Shown here one piece after another: positions 8,394 to 17,587 of a DNA stretch of 64,000 bases. The stretch is from Paenibacillus sp. FSL W8-0426 (GTDB lineage Bacteria; Bacillota; Bacilli; Paenibacillales; Paenibacillaceae). Where the stretch lies: positions 2,806,001 to 2,870,000 of the forward strand of contig NZ_CP150203.1 of assembly GCF_037969725.1 (NCBI RefSeq). The letters run 5' to 3'. Below the pieces are notes generated by a model. It was not told the origin of the DNA and ran no database searches. It worked only from the letters and a program-made list of their open reading frames with translations. The position numbers and the translations under genes were made by a program. Each line of letters starts with the position of its first letter. Position 1 is the first letter of the stretch.

Positions 8394-11300
8394 TTGATAA
8401 AGATGAATCGGCTGCGCAAGCCTCTATCTATGGGTCTATCGGTTCTCCTTGCGTTATCTATCATTCAACCGGTCTCCGCACAGAACACCCCCTCGCAGAA
8501 GCTGGATATGAAATCGAGTCTGAACCAGCTGGCGACCGACAAGGTCAGTTCCAAACTCAGCAAACAATTTGATGGCAACGAATACGTGACTTACCTGGTT
8601 AAAATGAAAGAACAGACGGATACGGCACGCGTTTCGAAGCAGGCCATGGAAAAGGCAACCACCGATAAAATGACGGCTTCTTCCGCCAAATTGTCCGTGC
8701 GAAGCTCTGTCGTCAGCTCATTGCGGGAGACGGCCTCACGCACCCAGTATTCGCTGGAACAATACCTGGATCAGCAGGTTGACCAAGGCAAAGTCAAGGA
8801 ATATAAAAGCTATTTCGTCGTGAACGCGCTGATGGTAACGAGCACGAAGGACGTGATGGAGCAGATTGCCCTGCTGCCGGAAGTCGGTAAAATTTTGCCG
8901 AATGAGACGCGTTATCTGGACCGGGCCGAGGTCAGCGGCAAAACCGAAGCGGCCGCTCCGGACAAAGCTCTCGCACCGGCAGCCGTGCCTGCCAAGGATT
9001 CCAAGGAGCAGGCGGCATCGCCGAGCGTTGAAAAGGGCGGATCCTCCACGGCTGTCAGTGACGCTTCCAAGCCGAAGACACAGACGGAGAACGTGGAATG
9101 GAACATCGACTACGTTGGCGCTCCGGCCGTCTGGGATAAAGGCATTGACGGCACCGGCATCGTTGTGGCCAATCTTGACAGCGGAGTCGATTACACGCAT
9201 CCGGCCCTTTCCCAAAAGTGGAGAGCGCGCGACGCTTCCGGCAATATCGTCAGCCCCGAGCTGAGCTGGTATGATCCGCACAGCGGTTCAACGCTTCCGG
9301 CAGACGGTGACGGACACGGGACGCATACGATGGGCACAATGGTGGGATCCGAGCCGGACGGCACCAATCAGATCGGTGTTGCTCCTGGCGCGAAATGGAT
9401 CGCCGTACGCATTTTCAATCCCGAAACCACCGATGCCATCATCCTGGATGGCGGGCAGTGGCTGTTAGCTCCTGTGGATGCCCAAGGCAATTTGCATCCA
9501 GAGCTTGCGCCCGACGTGGTTAACAACTCATGGGGCGGCGGTGCCGGCCTGGACGAGTGGTTCCGTCCGATGGTGCAAGCTTGGCGGGATGCGCAGATTT
9601 TTCCTGAGTTTTCGGCAGGGAACGTCAGATTGACGAATCCGGGCGGACCGGGCTCCGTCGCAAATCCGGCAAACTATCCCGAGAGCTTTGCGACAGGCGC
9701 AACGGACATTAACGGCAATCTTGCCTCCTTCTCCCTTCTCGGACCCTCCCCGTATGGAGAGATCAAACCCGAAGTGTCCGCACCGGGCGTAAACATCCGC
9801 TCCTCCGTTCCGGGCGGAGCGTATGAAGGAGGATGGAACGGCACATCGATGGCTGGGCCGCATACAACCGCTCTTGCCGCTTTGCTCCTTCAAGCCAACC
9901 ATTCCCTGACGGTGGACCAGCTTGAAGAGATCATCACCGATACGGCGACGCCCCGCACGGACAGCCAGTATCCCACTTCTCCCAACAATGGATACGGTCA
10001 CGGCATCATCAATGTTTTGGATGCGGTAGGCTCCGTGCTTGAAGGGATCGGTACGGTATCCGGAAGGGTGGTCACCGCAGGCGACGACCTGGAAGAACCC
10101 GTACTGGAGCATACGCCGGTGAATGCGGCGTTCGCGGGATTTGACGTGCCGCTTTCGGCTCGCGTAACCGATGATGTCGGCGTTGTATCCGTCGAGGCTT
10201 TTGCGAGAACGAAAGGCACGGCTTCATACGTGTATCTTCCCATGACGCGTGTATCCGGCGATGCCAAAGACGGTACATATACGGCGACCGTTCCGGCATT
10301 CCTGATCGACGAGCAGGGGCTGGAATACTACATTCGCGTCAGCGATTACGGCAATAACGGCTTCGAAAGCGACGTATACCAAGTCTCTGTCTCGAACGGC
10401 GTACAGCCGGGCTATTTCCAAAATTTCGAGCAGGATCAGCTCGGGTTCACCTCTGGCGGAGAAGGCAATACGTGGGCTTGGGGAGTGCCGACAAGCGGGC
10501 CGGGAAGCGCTTTTTCAGGCGAAAAGGTGATCGCGACCAATCTGGAAGGCAACTACGCAGCCAACAGCAATGCTTACTTGGTAGCCCCACCGATCGACCT
10601 GACGGATGCGCCGGATGGAGCGCTGCTCACCTTCAAGCATTGGTACGATTTCGAGAACAATATCGATTTCGGCAAGGTGTACATCGCTGCCGAGGATAAT
10701 GATTTTGTGTTTGAGGAGGCACTGAGCTTCACGGGCACAGGCGGCGATTGGAAAACGCAGTACGTTGATTTGCGCGAGTATGGAGGCCAGCGTGTATTCG
10801 TACAGTTCAACGTAACCAGTGACAATTCCGTGCAGAAAGCAGGCTGGTATATTGACGATTTTGCCGTGCAGGAACTGGACGACACGGCTCCGGGTGCACC
10901 GAATTCGCTGACGGCGGATGCAGATATCCTGGGGAATGTATCTCTGTCATGGCGTGCACCGGCTGACGAAGACCTGGAATCCTATGTTGTTTACCGGTCC
11001 GAGGCATCCGGTACCGGATATGAAGCGATAGGCAGCACAACGGCGACCGCTTTTACGGATACGGCAACGGTTACAGATGCCACTTATTTCTATGCGGTGT
11101 CCGCCGTGGATTACAGCGGCAATGAGGGAGAGAAATCCAACGAGGTTTCCGTCGCCGTAACCGTGCCGGAAGAGATCTATGTCGACCATTTCGACGGAGA
11201 TACAGATGGTGGCTGGACGCATTCGGGAACGAAGGACGAGTGGGAACGAGGTATACCGGCAAGTGGTCCTGCCAGCGCCGTGTCGCTGCCGAACGTATGG

Positions 11301-13877
11301 GCCACCGACCTGGACAACACCTATGAGAACGGATCGAATTCCTCGCTGGTATCACCTGTCATTGATTTGAGTGATGTATCCGAAGCAACGCTGACCTTCA
11401 ACCATTGGTACGAGATTGAGGGAGGATACGACTATGGTTACGTGGAGGCAACCGCGGATGGCGGCGCGACGTGGACCGAACTGGGCAAGTTCTCGCACAG
11501 CACCAATGGCAAACAGTGGACACCCGTGTTCTATAATCTGGGAGCGTTCGCGGGCCACGAAGTCCAGTTCCGTTTCCGTCTAACCTCGGACAATAGCGTT
11601 GTGAAAACCGGATGGTACATCGACGATTTCCGCATTCTCGCCCTGGGTGCGCAGAACGTGACGGCAGACGATGTCGTGCCCAGCAGCGACAAGCCGAAGC
11701 CGGTGTACGATAATCCTTGGTTCAAAGTGACGAGCACGGACAAATTCGAATTTAACAGGAACGGCCAAACGGGTGAGCGTCCAGAAGCGGACGCAGACGC
11801 CGCAGCTCCGGTAACTCCGCAAAGCCTTCCGGCCAGCGCGACAGTCACGGTGCTGGAAACGGGGCGCTCGGTCAAAACCGATCCGGCAACCGGAAAGTAT
11901 AGTTTCACGCATGTTGCCGGTGAATACACGCTGAAAGCGGAAGCATACGGTTTCTATCCGCGGACCCAGGCTGTGACCATCACCGATGGCAGCGGAGCCA
12001 AGGCGAATTTCAATCTGGAGGCCATTCCGGTTGGGCAGATTGAAGGAATCGTGACCGATGAACGGACAGGGGAACCCGTGTCCGGGGCCACCGTGCTGGT
12101 GCAGGAAGATGCGCGGGTGCCAGCCGTTCAGACCGGGGAAGATGGCCGATTCGCCCTCGAAGTACTTGAAGGGGACTATACACTTTCCGTTCGGGCCGCG
12201 GATTATTACGGTGATACGATCAGTATCAAAGTTCCCGGCAACGGGACGGCCCAGGCAAATTTTGCTTTGAAGCCATTCGTTGGATTCCCGGGAGAGATCG
12301 CCTATGACGACGGAACCGCCGAGAACGCCAGAGCGTTCGTGTCGGCCGGAAATGCGTGGGCCGTGCGTATGACGCCGGAGCAGGATTCATCCCAGCTGAC
12401 AGGAGTGTCCCTGCGCTTCTGGAACACGGCGTGGCCGCAGCCGGGAGGAACAGCGTTCCAATATGCCGTATACGATGCGACCGGAGCAGATGGCGCGCCG
12501 GGCCGTTTGCTGGCCGGGCCATTCGATGCCGAAGCGCTGCGCAACGACCAGTGGACCACGCTGAGTCTCCCCGAACCGGTCGTGGTGGAAGGAGATTTCT
12601 ACGTTGTATATGAACAGACCGCTGCCGGAACGAACGCACCGGGTCTGGCGACGGACGAAAACGGTACTAATGCCGGCCGAAGCTGGCAGCGCGTGAACGG
12701 AGCATGGAGCACATCCCCGGCAGAAGAGGGCAATTACATGATTCGTGCCGTAGTGCGGTATCCGGTGAACGCGCCGGTAATCACTTCGCCGGCCAACGGG
12801 TCGTATACGAAGGATTCCACGGTTCTCGTGAGTGGAACTTCACCCGCATCCGGAGCGGAAATCCGCATCTATAATGGAGATGAAAGCATTGGAACGGCAG
12901 CCATTGAGAACGGCCAATTCGAGCTGGAAGTGGAAGTCCAGCCTGGAGAAAATACACTTAGCGCGGAAGTGGTCGTCAATGGCAAAACGACGGAGCGTTC
13001 CTTGCCAGTCACGATTACGCTGGATCAGACCGCACCGGAATTAACGATAACTTCGCCGGAGGACGGAGCTCGCATCAATACAGAAGTCGTGCATATTGTC
13101 GGCAATGCGCTGGATGCTTATCTGGACAAGGTTACCGTCAACGGACAAACGGTACAATTGGACGGCGAGGGTGGCATTAGCCATCGGGTGCTCGTCGATG
13201 AAGGGGAAAACCTTATCACGATTACGGCTGCTGATCTTGCTGGTAACGAAACGACGATCACACGTACCGTATACGTAGAAACAGCCTTGCCTGTACTCAG
13301 CAACATTGCACCTGCTGAAGACGTTCGAATCCGGGCAGGCGAAGTGGTGAATGTCTCGTTTGACAGCGCACCGTCTCTGCAGGCTTCCTTCCGGATCGAG
13401 CTGCCGCTTGGCCTGAACGGTTCAGCTCGTGCCGAAATTCCGCTGATCGAAACTGAACCGGGTCATTATGAAGGGACGTATACCACTCCGTCCTCGCTGG
13501 TGCTTGAAGGCGGGGTCATCGTGATCCGGGCGTGGGATGCCGCAGGCAATGAACTGGAGACGGACGCTCCGGGCAGACTATTTGTCTCTGCGGGCGGAGA
13601 AGAGCCGGAACCGCCTGCTGGCGCAGAGCCTGTCGCGATCATTGAAGCGCCATCCACAGCCAAAAAGAAGAAAAACGTTGAGTTCAACGGAGGTTCTTCT
13701 TATGTGGAAGGTGGCAAAATCGCCAGTTATGCTTGGGACTTTGGCGACGGGGAAACGGCTTCAAAGGCCAAAGCGAAGCATAAATTTACCGCCCCGGGCG
13801 TCTATACGGTCCAGTTGACCGTGACCGATAACAATGGGGTACAGAGCAGCGCAAGCCACACGATCACCATTGAATAA
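8394..13877 (+). CDS. Large secreted multidomain subtilisin-like protease (S8, bacillopeptidase F-like)
   Basis: The protein has 1827 residues from a TTG start (GGGAGTGG six bases upstream); an ATG three codons later is the alternative. In order: signal peptide (to about 28), an inhibitor_I9-like propeptide (about 45-175), and the S8 catalytic domain with D262 (ANLDSGVD), H308 (GDGHGTHT) and S485 (NGTSMAGPH). Then come an immune-inhibitor-A/MAM-like beta-sandwich (about 675-825), a fibronectin III module (about 830-920) and a second MAM-like module (about 925-1080). Two carboxypeptidase-regulatory-like domains (about 1140-1300), bacterial Ig-like repeats (about 1450-1740) and a C-terminal PKD domain (YAWDFGDGETASKAKAKHKF) complete it. 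It is an extracellular endopeptidase with adhesive or substrate-binding accessory modules. It is longer than B. subtilis Bpr. No sortase motif is visible. It is monocistronic. Confidence 0.92.
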   Translation: MIKMNRLRKPLSMGLSVLLALSIIQPVSAQNTPSQKLDMKSSLNQLATDKVSSKLSKQFDGNEYVTYLVKMKEQTDTARVSKQAMEKATTDKMTASSAKLSVRSSVVSSLRETASRTQYSLEQYLDQQVDQGKVKEYKSYFVVNALMVTSTKDVMEQIALLPEVGKILPNETRYLDRAEVSGKTEAAAPDKALAPAAVPAKDSKEQAASPSVEKGGSSTAVSDASKPKTQTENVEWNIDYVGAPAVWDKGIDGTGIVVANLDSGVDYTHPALSQKWRARDASGNIVSPELSWYDPHSGSTLPADGDGHGTHTMGTMVGSEPDGTNQIGVAPGAKWIAVRIFNPETTDAIILDGGQWLLAPVDAQGNLHPELAPDVVNNSWGGGAGLDEWFRPMVQAWRDAQIFPEFSAGNVRLTNPGGPGSVANPANYPESFATGATDINGNLASFSLLGPSPYGEIKPEVSAPGVNIRSSVPGGAYEGGWNGTSMAGPHTTALAALLLQANHSLTVDQLEEIITDTATPRTDSQYPTSPNNGYGHGIINVLDAVGSVLEGIGTVSGRVVTAGDDLEEPVLEHTPVNAAFAGFDVPLSARVTDDVGVVSVEAFARTKGTASYVYLPMTRVSGDAKDGTYTATVPAFLIDEQGLEYYIRVSDYGNNGFESDVYQVSVSNGVQPGYFQNFEQDQLGFTSGGEGNTWAWGVPTSGPGSAFSGEKVIATNLEGNYAANSNAYLVAPPIDLTDAPDGALLTFKHWYDFENNIDFGKVYIAAEDNDFVFEEALSFTGTGGDWKTQYVDLREYGGQRVFVQFNVTSDNSVQKAGWYIDDFAVQELDDTAPGAPNSLTADADILGNVSLSWRAPADEDLESYVVYRSEASGTGYEAIGSTTATAFTDTATVTDATYFYAVSAVDYSGNEGEKSNEVSVAVTVPEEIYVDHFDGDTDGGWTHSGTKDEWERGIPASGPASAVSLPNVWATDLDNTYENGSNSSLVSPVIDLSDVSEATLTFNHWYEIEGGYDYGYVEATADGGATWTELGKFSHSTNGKQWTPVFYNLGAFAGHEVQFRFRLTSDNSVVKTGWYIDDFRILALGAQNVTADDVVPSSDKPKPVYDNPWFKVTSTDKFEFNRNGQTGERPEADADAAAPVTPQSLPASATVTVLETGRSVKTDPATGKYSFTHVAGEYTLKAEAYGFYPRTQAVTITDGSGAKANFNLEAIPVGQIEGIVTDERTGEPVSGATVLVQEDARVPAVQTGEDGRFALEVLEGDYTLSVRAADYYGDTISIKVPGNGTAQANFALKPFVGFPGEIAYDDGTAENARAFVSAGNAWAVRMTPEQDSSQLTGVSLRFWNTAWPQPGGTAFQYAVYDATGADGAPGRLLAGPFDAEALRNDQWTTLSLPEPVVVEGDFYVVYEQTAAGTNAPGLATDENGTNAGRSWQRVNGAWSTSPAEEGNYMIRAVVRYPVNAPVITSPANGSYTKDSTVLVSGTSPASGAEIRIYNGDESIGTAAIENGQFELEVEVQPGENTLSAEVVVNGKTTERSLPVTITLDQTAPELTITSPEDGARINTEVVHIVGNALDAYLDKVTVNGQTVQLDGEGGISHRVLVDEGENLITITAADLAGNETTITRTVYVETALPVLSNIAPAEDVRIRAGEVVNVSFDSAPSLQASFRIELPLGLNGSARAEIPLIETEPGHYEGTYTTPSSLVLEGGVIVIRAWDAAGNELETDAPGRLFVSAGGEEPEPPAGAEPVAIIEAPSTAKKKKNVEFNGGSSYVEGGKIASYAWDFGDGETASKAKAKHKFTAPGVYTVQLTVTDNNGVQSSASHTITIE

Positions 13878-13971
13878 CCTGCAGTTGGCTCGTATTGTCG
13901 CCCATGAGTTTGAAAACTGACCACAATCAATGAAGGAAAAGGATGGCACAATTTAATCCGCTGGAAAATCG

Positions 13972-14016
13972 GACAGGTCGACGGCGCAGCACTCACGCCG
14001 TCGGCTTGTTCGTTTT
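13972..14016 (+). terminator. Terminator after the S8 protease
   Basis: GACAGGTCGACGGCG and CGCCGTCGGCTTGTTC pair around loop CAGCACTCA and are followed by GTTTTTGG. It forms a strong GC-rich stem. Confidence 0.8.
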
Positions 14017-14104
14017 TGGTTTCGTATCTGGTGTGACATAATCTAACTTTTATCGCGTTGTAATGTCTTATCTTCATTTGAATTTCAAAATTGCGTTAAT
14101 GTTA

Positions 14105-14174
14105 TTGACGTAAAATAACCGAACCTATATATTGAGAAACAATACAAATATAAATGGTTTAAGGTTTATACCAT
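14105..14174 (+). promoter_or_regulatory. Promoter and GntR-type operator of the PLP lyase gene
   Basis: The promoter is TTGACG (14105-14110), a 17-bp spacer and TATATT (14128-14133). Starting 21 bp after the -10 is a 21-bp imperfect palindrome (14154-14174), ATGGT-TTAAG-G-TTTAT-ACCAT, with 8 of 10 symmetric pairs. The same sequence recurs (17 of 21 bases) at the same relative place ahead of the GntR gene at 15591. The operator call is inference from recurrence, symmetry and position. Confidence 0.6.
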
Positions 14175-14235
14175 ATACTGTAGTTCGGGTGAATCGTTAA
14201 ACGTGAAGCATTAAACATTGGAATGGAGAGATTTC

Positions 14236-15462
14236 ATGCAAAAAGAGTGGAGATTCGATACGGCTGCCGTACATGTGGGGCATCAGCCGGATCGTGCAAC
14301 GCGAGCAGTCTCGCAGCCGGTTGTGCCTGCCGTGGCATACGCTTTTCCCGATGCGGAAACGGCTGCGGCCGTTGTCGCCGGGCAGATGGATGGCACGTAC
14401 TATGGCCGGTACGGCAATCCGACGACGCGTTCGCTGGAAGAGAAGATCGCCTATATGGAACGCGGCGAGGATGCGATCGGCCTTAGCAGCGGCATGGCTG
14501 CAATATCGTCCGTGCTGCTTGCTTTTCTCCAGCATGGGGATCATGTCGTCGTCACGAAGGACATTTACGGGGGCACCTATAATTTTATCACGCAGATGGG
14601 ACCTCGCTTTGGAATCCAACACGATTTCGCGGATTGTTGCAGCGTGAAGGCGCTGGAAGCGGCCATTCGTCCCAACACCAAAGCGATTTACGTCGAAACG
14701 CCTTCCAATCCGCTGCTGACGGTTCTTGACCTGCGTGGGATCGCCGCCGTGGCCAAGTCGAGAGGCATCCCCTTGATCGTGGACAATACGTTTATGACGC
14801 CGTACCTGCAAAGGCCGTTGGAGCTTGGTGCCGATGTCGTCGTGCACAGTGCCACCAAATATTTGAACGGGCATGGCGACGTCGTGGCCGGGTTCGTGGT
14901 AGGTACGAGTCAAGTCATCGATTTTATCCGCAAACGGATCTCCGGCGATTTGGGTCAAAATCTGAATGCGTGGGAAGCATTCCTTATTCTGAGAGGGCTC
15001 AAAACGCTGGGTCTGAGGGTGCGCACGCATTGCGAAAATGCCCGCCAGGTTGCGGAATTTCTGCAGAGCCATCCTCGGGTGCGGGCGCTCCATTACCCGG
15101 GTCTGCCCAGCCATCCCCAGCACGAACTCGCCAAATTGCAGATGGACGGGATGGGGGGCATCGTGTCTTTTGAAGTAGAGGGCGGTATTCAGGAAGCCCA
15201 AACATTCATGAATGCGCTAAAGCTGGCGATGATTTCGTTCAGCCTGGGCGATCCAGAAACATTGGTGCAGCATCCGGCCACCATGACCCATTTTTCTGTT
15301 CCGAAGAACGAGCGGCTGCGTTTTGGGATAACGGATGGCCTCATTCGACTGTCCGTCGGGTTGGAGGATCCTTCGGATATCATTGCAGACCTGCGCCAAG
15401 CGCTGGAATCATTGGCGGGTTTGATCACAGGGGGAGAGACAACAGCATTAACCGGCCAATAG
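14236..15462 (+). CDS. Cys/Met-metabolism PLP enzyme (cystathionine/methionine gamma-lyase family)
   Basis: The 408-residue fold-type I PLP enzyme starts at the ATG after ATGGAGAG. Signatures are YGRYGNPTTRSLEEKIAYMERGEDAIGLSSGMAAI (about 50-90), YVETPSNPLL, and the PLP-binding Schiff-base Lys208 in HSATKYLNGHGDVVAG. Family members cleave C-S bonds (methionine gamma-lyase, cystathionine lyases) or make them; the exact substrate cannot be read from sequence. It is separated from the GntR gene by a terminator but shares its operator, and downstream genes encode an amidohydrolase, a peptide importer and a peptidase. The context favours a catabolic beta/gamma-lyase acting on S-substituted amino acids. 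Confidence 0.88.
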   Translation: MQKEWRFDTAAVHVGHQPDRATRAVSQPVVPAVAYAFPDAETAAAVVAGQMDGTYYGRYGNPTTRSLEEKIAYMERGEDAIGLSSGMAAISSVLLAFLQHGDHVVVTKDIYGGTYNFITQMGPRFGIQHDFADCCSVKALEAAIRPNTKAIYVETPSNPLLTVLDLRGIAAVAKSRGIPLIVDNTFMTPYLQRPLELGADVVVHSATKYLNGHGDVVAGFVVGTSQVIDFIRKRISGDLGQNLNAWEAFLILRGLKTLGLRVRTHCENARQVAEFLQSHPRVRALHYPGLPSHPQHELAKLQMDGMGGIVSFEVEGGIQEAQTFMNALKLAMISFSLGDPETLVQHPATMTHFSVPKNERLRFGITDGLIRLSVGLEDPSDIIADLRQALESLAGLITGGETTALTGQ

Positions 15463-15465
15463 GGG

Positions 15466-15491
15466 AAAAAGAGGGGATTTGAGCTCTTTTT
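15466..15491 (+). terminator. Terminator after the PLP lyase
   Basis: AAAAAGAG (15466-15473) pairs with CTCTTTTT (15484-15491) around GGGATTTGAG. The U-rich 3' arm doubles as the T-run. Confidence 0.6.
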
Positions 15492-15545
15492 GTTGTCGAA
15501 TGACGTGTTTATTCGTTGGAACGTGCATGTTTTTGAAAAAAACTA

Positions 15546-15611
15546 TTGCATATGTGTTTACTCGGAATTATAGTATGAGTATAACGTTTAATGGTATAAG
15601 GTTTAGACATT
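15546..15611 (+). promoter_or_regulatory. Promoter and operator of the GntR-led operon
   Basis: The promoter is TTGCAT (15546-15551), a 17-bp spacer and TATAGT (15569-15574). The operator copy at 15591-15611 shares ATGGT-n-TAAGGTTTA-n-AC with the site ahead of the PLP lyase. It lies just downstream of the predicted transcription start, where a bound regulator would block transcription, so autoregulation is likely. Confidence 0.6.
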
Positions 15612-15631
15612 ATATCGATCGGAGTGTTGAT

Positions 15632-16372
15632 ATGCAGGGTCAGCTGACTTTCCAGTTCGAGAAAGTATCTGCGAAAAAGGTCAGTGAATTTATTCGCGAG
15701 CAGTTGGAGGAAGCGATTATCCTCAAGGAAATCATGGGTGAGGACCAACTTCCGTCCGAACGCGAGCTGGCCGAAATCTTTAACGCGAGCCGTATTACCG
15801 TTCGCGAAGCGTTAGCCGCGCTGGAAGCAAAAGGATTGATCGAAAAGCGGGTCGGCGCCAAAGGAGGCACGTTTGTTCTGCCTATTACGGCTAACGCGCA
15901 TAAAAGAACCAAAGAAGAAATCATGCGTGACTGGGAACAAATGCTGCACGTATTCGAGTACCGCACGCTCGTCGAACCTGAAGGCGCATTTCTGGCTGCT
16001 GAGCGGATCACCGCAGGCGAGCTGGAAGTGCTGGAAGGCTACGTGATGCAGAGCAGGGAACCCGATTGCTCGCGTGAATGGTTTCGGGCGCTGGACGTCA
16101 AATTCCATTTGGCGATCGCGAAAGCGTCCGGCAACCCGTACATAGAGCGAGCGGTTCGCGAGATCCGGACCAAAATCAATCCGGCCTTGGACTTGATGCC
16201 TTACGATGACCGGATTCGTTCCCTGAACCACGGCATACATATGGACATCCTGGAAGCGTTGAAAGCTCATGATCCGATACGGTCTCGCGATACGATGAAG
16301 AAACATATCGAATCCTCTGCGGATGCCATTTATGCCCGATTGAACGCAACGGAACCTACAGGAAAGGATTGA
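15632..16372 (+). CDS. GntR-family regulator, FadR/FCD subfamily
   Basis: The protein has 246 residues from the ATG after CGGAGTG. A longer upstream reading frame crosses the promoter and operator and is not used. The N-terminal winged helix is at about residues 15-80 (LPSERELAEIFNASRITVREALAALEAKGLIEKRVGAKGGTFV). The helical FCD ligand domain is at about 95-235, with the metal-binding style R…D…FH…H layout (ALDVKFHLAIAKASGNPYI and SLNHGIHMDILEALKAHD). FadR-type proteins are usually repressors released by an organic acid or amino-acid ligand. It heads the operon running to 23971 and shares its operator with the upstream PLP lyase. Confidence 0.92.
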   Translation: MQGQLTFQFEKVSAKKVSEFIREQLEEAIILKEIMGEDQLPSERELAEIFNASRITVREALAALEAKGLIEKRVGAKGGTFVLPITANAHKRTKEEIMRDWEQMLHVFEYRTLVEPEGAFLAAERITAGELEVLEGYVMQSREPDCSREWFRALDVKFHLAIAKASGNPYIERAVREIRTKINPALDLMPYDDRIRSLNHGIHMDILEALKAHDPIRSRDTMKKHIESSADAIYARLNATEPTGKD

Positions 16373-16378
16373 CAAGCA

Positions 16379-17572
16379 ATGGAACAAGCAAAATTGATCG
16401 AACTCGCGCAGGCGCTGCAGCCGCGCCTTACCGAATGGCGCCGGGATTTTCACCGCAATCCGGAAATCGGTTATGAAGAGGTAAGGACGTCGTCCATCGT
16501 AGCCGAGCATTTGGAGCGTTTAGGGCTGGAAGTCACCCGTAATGTAGGCAAAACCGGCGTCGTTGGTGTGCTCCGCGGAGAAACAGACGGACCAACCATT
16601 GCACTGAGAGCGGACATGGATGCACTGCCGATCCAGGATCTGAAAGGCGCGGAATATAGCTCTCAGATCGAAGGCAAAGCACACCTGTGCGGGCATGATG
16701 CCCATACGTCCATTCTGATGGGAGCGGCGGAGCTGCTTACGAGCCTTGGGAAGCCCAAAGCGGGCAACATCAAATTTGTATTCCAGCCTGCTGAAGAAGG
16801 TCTTGCGGGGGCACGTGCCATGATCCATGATGGCGTGCTGGAAAATCCAAAGGTAAGCGCGATTGCGGGCCTTCACATGACGCCTGGCATGGATACGGGC
16901 ACCGTGGGCGTAAGCCGGGGCGTTGCTTTTGCTTCGGCAGACCGTCTGGTCATCAAAATCTTCGGCAAAGGCGGACATGCGGCAAGACCGCATGAAGGCA
17001 TCGACGCGATTGCGGTATCCGCGCAAGTAATCACGGCGCTGCAAAACATCGCCAGCCGTTTGGTGGACCCGCTCGAGCCTGTCGTCGTAACGATCGGCAA
17101 AATCAACGGCGGATACATGGGAACGGCGATTGCCCCGGAAGTCGAGATGATCGGCACGGTTCGTACATTGTCTCCGGCTCTGCGCGAACGAATGCCAGCC
17201 TTGATCGAGCAAGTGGTCAGCGGGGTCTGCAGCTCGTTCGGCGCAGGGCATGAAGTAGTGTACGGCGACGGTTACCCGGTCGTCGTGAATGATGTGGGCA
17301 TGGTTGATTTTCTGACGGAAACGATCGACGGCTTGGATTGGGCCAAAGGCTGGACCAGCATCGTGCCTTCCACGGGCGGCGAGGATTTTGCCTTCTATTG
17401 CGAGCAGGTTCCGGGCGTATTCTTCAGGCTTGGTTCGGGCAACGAAGAAGAGCGGACGCGTTATCCGCTTCACCATCCGATGTTCGATCTCGACGAATCG
17501 GTCATGCCATATGGCGTGGGTATGCTGTCGGCAGTAGCACTTCGCTTTTTGGAAAAACATACGAATCAATAA
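16379..17572 (+). CDS. M20-family amidohydrolase (N-acyl amino acid / hippurate hydrolase type)
   Basis: The protein has 397 residues. M20 metallopeptidase signatures are HRNPEIGYEE (about 21-30), ALRADMDALPIQ, CGHDAHTSILMGAAELL (di-metal site, about 103-119), FQPAEEGLAGARAMI (catalytic Glu) and the dimerisation domain with GKGGHAARPHEGIDAI. It would hydrolyse the amide bond of an N-acyl (often N-acetyl) amino acid or a dipeptide-like conjugate in the cytoplasm. It follows gntR by six bases, after AAAGGATTGACAAGC. In this operon it most likely deacylates the imported compound before cleavage by the PLP lyase. Confidence 0.92.
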   Translation: MEQAKLIELAQALQPRLTEWRRDFHRNPEIGYEEVRTSSIVAEHLERLGLEVTRNVGKTGVVGVLRGETDGPTIALRADMDALPIQDLKGAEYSSQIEGKAHLCGHDAHTSILMGAAELLTSLGKPKAGNIKFVFQPAEEGLAGARAMIHDGVLENPKVSAIAGLHMTPGMDTGTVGVSRGVAFASADRLVIKIFGKGGHAARPHEGIDAIAVSAQVITALQNIASRLVDPLEPVVVTIGKINGGYMGTAIAPEVEMIGTVRTLSPALRERMPALIEQVVSGVCSSFGAGHEVVYGDGYPVVVNDVGMVDFLTETIDGLDWAKGWTSIVPSTGGEDFAFYCEQVPGVFFRLGSGNEEERTRYPLHHPMFDLDESVMPYGVGMLSAVALRFLEKHTNQ

Positions 17573-17587
17573 GGGGGAGCAGGCAAC

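Noticed and set aside
14033..14049. GlnR-like site TGTGACATAATCTAACT before the PLP lyase
   Set aside because: One mismatch in a conserved half-site and about 80 bp upstream of the promoter -10; too weak to claim.
15479..15631. 51-residue N-terminal extension of the GntR regulator
   Set aside because: The extension spans the promoter and operator and has no RBS; the ATG at 15632 is well supported.
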